Below are positions 62,534 through 64,000 of a stretch of 64,000 nucleotides of DNA, piece by piece (position 1 is the stretch's first letter; each line of letters starts with the position of its first letter). A program made the translations under genes and the position numbers. The notes beneath the pieces were generated by a model. It was not told the DNA's origin and made no database searches. It saw only the letters and a program-made list of their open reading frames with translations. Origin of the DNA: an uncultured Desulfobulbus sp. Its GTDB lineage: Bacteria > Desulfobacterota > Desulfobulbia > Desulfobulbales > Desulfobulbaceae. The stretch spans positions 3,741,001 through 3,805,000 of the forward strand of contig NZ_OY760916.1 in NCBI RefSeq assembly GCF_963664075.1, given 5' to 3'.

Positions 62534-64000
62534 TTAACGGGAGCGCTTCCCACTGCTGTACCGCTGCATTTTTCTAATTTCACGCTCGAGCTGGTTGAGA
62601 TGTTCACTTCCAATTTGCATGGGTACCGCCTGGGTACTTCCAGGGAAAGTGAGGTTGACGTTGATGGTTCCACCGCTGTTGTTGCCACTGGTCGGCAAAG
62701 CGAGGCCACCTTGCTGAAAGCGCTGCTCCCGTACGGTGGTAGCCTGGGAAATCAGCCCACCGACACGGGCCTTAATGGTGTCGAGATTATTCAGGCGCAT
62801 GCTGTTCAAGGCCTGCATGACGGCCAGGCCATAGTGGGAAACCGCCTCCTTGCGAACAACGAACTCGCCAGGTTCAAGCAGGGCGCGAACCCGGTCCCCG
62901 CCACCATAACCCGGCAGTTTTCCGCCACGGGCATAGTGGTGGACCTCGCCACCGGTCTGGTACCCATTGATTAACCCGCCCCACCGGTTTTTCTGCACCG
63001 ATTCAACATATACTTTTACGTGCCTGTCTTTGGTGAGTGCGGTCAACTGACGTTCCAGTTCCTTGATGTCCTCACTTCCTGAGGCAAGGAAAGCATCCCA
63101 CACCTGATCCCAATCGCTGGTTACAGATCCGGCAGCCTTTGTGGAGCCCGATTCCATGGCAGCCCACACCTTGCCCCAATCACCATCTTCCGGAGGCTGA
63201 AAAGCGTCGGCAAAGGCATTTTTCATCTTTTCTTTGATGCCGTCTGCGTTTTGGCCAATGCTATCCACCTGCTCTTTGATGAAGGTGATTTTTTCGCCGG
63301 CATCGTTCTTCATCTTCTCCCAACTGGTGAGCCACTGTTTCTCAGCGGCGGTCATGCCCTCGGCCAGGTTGGCAAAACCGGATTTCTCGGCGAGTGCGTT
63401 CATAGCCCCAACCGTGGCCTCTTGTTGCTGCTTGGCAATTGATACCGCCAACTCACCCGCTGACTTCACTCCGGACATGGCGGTTTGTAATGCCTGTTGC
63501 TTGGAGATCAGGACATTGTTGCCTTCTTTGACCTCTTCGTTGAGATTTTTGTAGGACTGCTTGGCGTCATTGGCGTAGCTCACGGCCTCTTTCCATTTCG
63601 CTGTGGCTGTGATGGTGTCGCCAGTCGCCATGGCTGCACTCGCCTCTTTTGCCGCTTTCTTAGCCGCCTCCTCATATTCCTGGGCTTCCCTCTTCTGGTC
63701 ATACCAGGCGGACGAATCAGACATACCGGAACGGGCCATATCCCGAAGTTCAGCGGCAAGGGATCGCTCCATACCGCTAATCTCTTCTTGCAGCCTACGT
63801 ACTTCTTTGGCGTAGTCCCGGTACTGCTTTTTCATATCTTTGAGGGCTTCACCGGTGGCTTGTTTTTGGGTCTTAGCCGACTGCTGGGCGGCCTTTGCAA
63901 CTTCTTTCCCCGCCTCCTTAGCGGCATCGCCGGTTTTATCCAGGGATTTGATGTTTTCCTTGAGCCAGGTGTTCAGTTCCTTGGCGTTCATGGTGGCAAA
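62534..64000 (-). CDS. Phage tail tape-measure protein, C-terminal part (5' end outside window)
   Basis: The frame is open to the window edge, so an N-terminus is missing. An internal ATG at 63991 is not the true start. Long alanine/lysine-rich helical coiled coil (KEAGKEVAKAAQQSAKTQK), then a glycine-rich C-terminus with LPGYGGGDRVRALLEPGEFV and VRKEAVSHYGLAVMQ, the standard tape-measure ending. It shows the element encodes tail genes and so is, or was, a phage. Confidence 0.82.
   Translation of the reverse strand, partial: FATMNAKELNTWLKENIKSLDKTGDAAKEAGKEVAKAAQQSAKTQKQATGEALKDMKKQYRDYAKEVRRLQEEISGMERSLAAELRDMARSGMSDSSAWYDQKREAQEYEEAAKKAAKEASAAMATGDTITATAKWKEAVSYANDAKQSYKNLNEEVKEGNNVLISKQQALQTAMSGVKSAGELAVSIAKQQQEATVGAMNALAEKSGFANLAEGMTAAEKQWLTSWEKMKNDAGEKITFIKEQVDSIGQNADGIKEKMKNAFADAFQPPEDGDWGKVWAAMESGSTKAAGSVTSDWDQVWDAFLASGSEDIKELERQLTALTKDRHVKVYVESVQKNRWGGLINGYQTGGEVHHYARGGKLPGYGGGDRVRALLEPGEFVVRKEAVSHYGLAVMQALNSMRLNNLDTIKARVGGLISQATTVREQRFQQGGLALPTSGNNSGGTINVNLTFPGSTQAVPMQIGSEHLNQLEREIRKMQRYSSGKRSR

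Noticed and set aside
1..64000. CRISPR arrays, rRNA genes and complete insertion sequences
   Set aside because: No regularly spaced direct repeats of the right size, no rRNA sequence, and no transposase frame were seen.

Overview
The window looks like chromosomal DNA of an anaerobic deltaproteobacterium (Desulfobacterota), most likely a sulfate- or sulfur-metabolising member of the Desulfobulbales. This rests on gene content, not a database match: a BamA with a deltaproteobacterial-type N-terminal domain, an hgcAB mercury-methylation pair, a decayed NiFe-type hydrogenase gene, many molybdenum/tungsten genes and FmdE-family proteins. GC content is moderate and genes are dense on both strands.

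Layout. 1-31 kb is mostly core chromosome: 3' part of bamA (cut by the window edge), plsC, icd, comF, a Tat-type DUF882 protein, an HDOD protein, a DEAD-box helicase, a sirtuin, a membrane protein beside two TIGR01777 epimerase-like genes, RMD1/DUF155, panE-panB, an AlaC-like aminotransferase, and ilvBN behind a classical valine/leucine-rich attenuation leader. Next come hgcA-hgcB, where hgcA reads through an in-frame TGA that may encode selenocysteine, then a DUF523/DUF1722 gene, a SatP-type acetate transporter, and a chimeric ruin in which a NiFe-hydrogenase large-subunit pseudogene is fused to a chemoreceptor tail.

31.4-50.3 kb is a metal locus. A ModE-like HTH gene, a frameshifted molbindin, a trmO-hydrolase-modCAB operon and a small molybdopterin-domain protein are followed by one long run of genes: FmdE, two methyltransferases, two TonB-dependent receptors, a third methyltransferase, a DUF364 chelation-type protein, a second FmdE, a FecBCD-type importer, ExbB, ExbD and TonB. 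An inverted-repeat motif CGTTAT-N11-ATAACG recurs upstream of the ModE-like gene, between molbindin and the mod operon, and upstream of the FmdE run. I infer one regulon for acquiring and handling molybdenum, tungsten or a related metal chelate. I consider this the best candidate for an undescribed system. A 108-bp palindromic-ended element occurs twice here, once in-frame inside tonB.

50.3-53.6 kb holds a DUF721 (DciA-like) gene, an unusual cysteine synthase/cysteinyl-tRNA synthetase fusion, and tRNA-Arg(TCT). Immediately after the tRNA a prophage or phage satellite begins and runs off the right edge: DarT-DarG, a HEPN-type protein, an excisionase-like HTH gene, a primase-helicase beside a symmetrical GTTACG iteron array (probable origin), small early genes, a possible C4-like antisense RNA, and a tail tape-measure protein.
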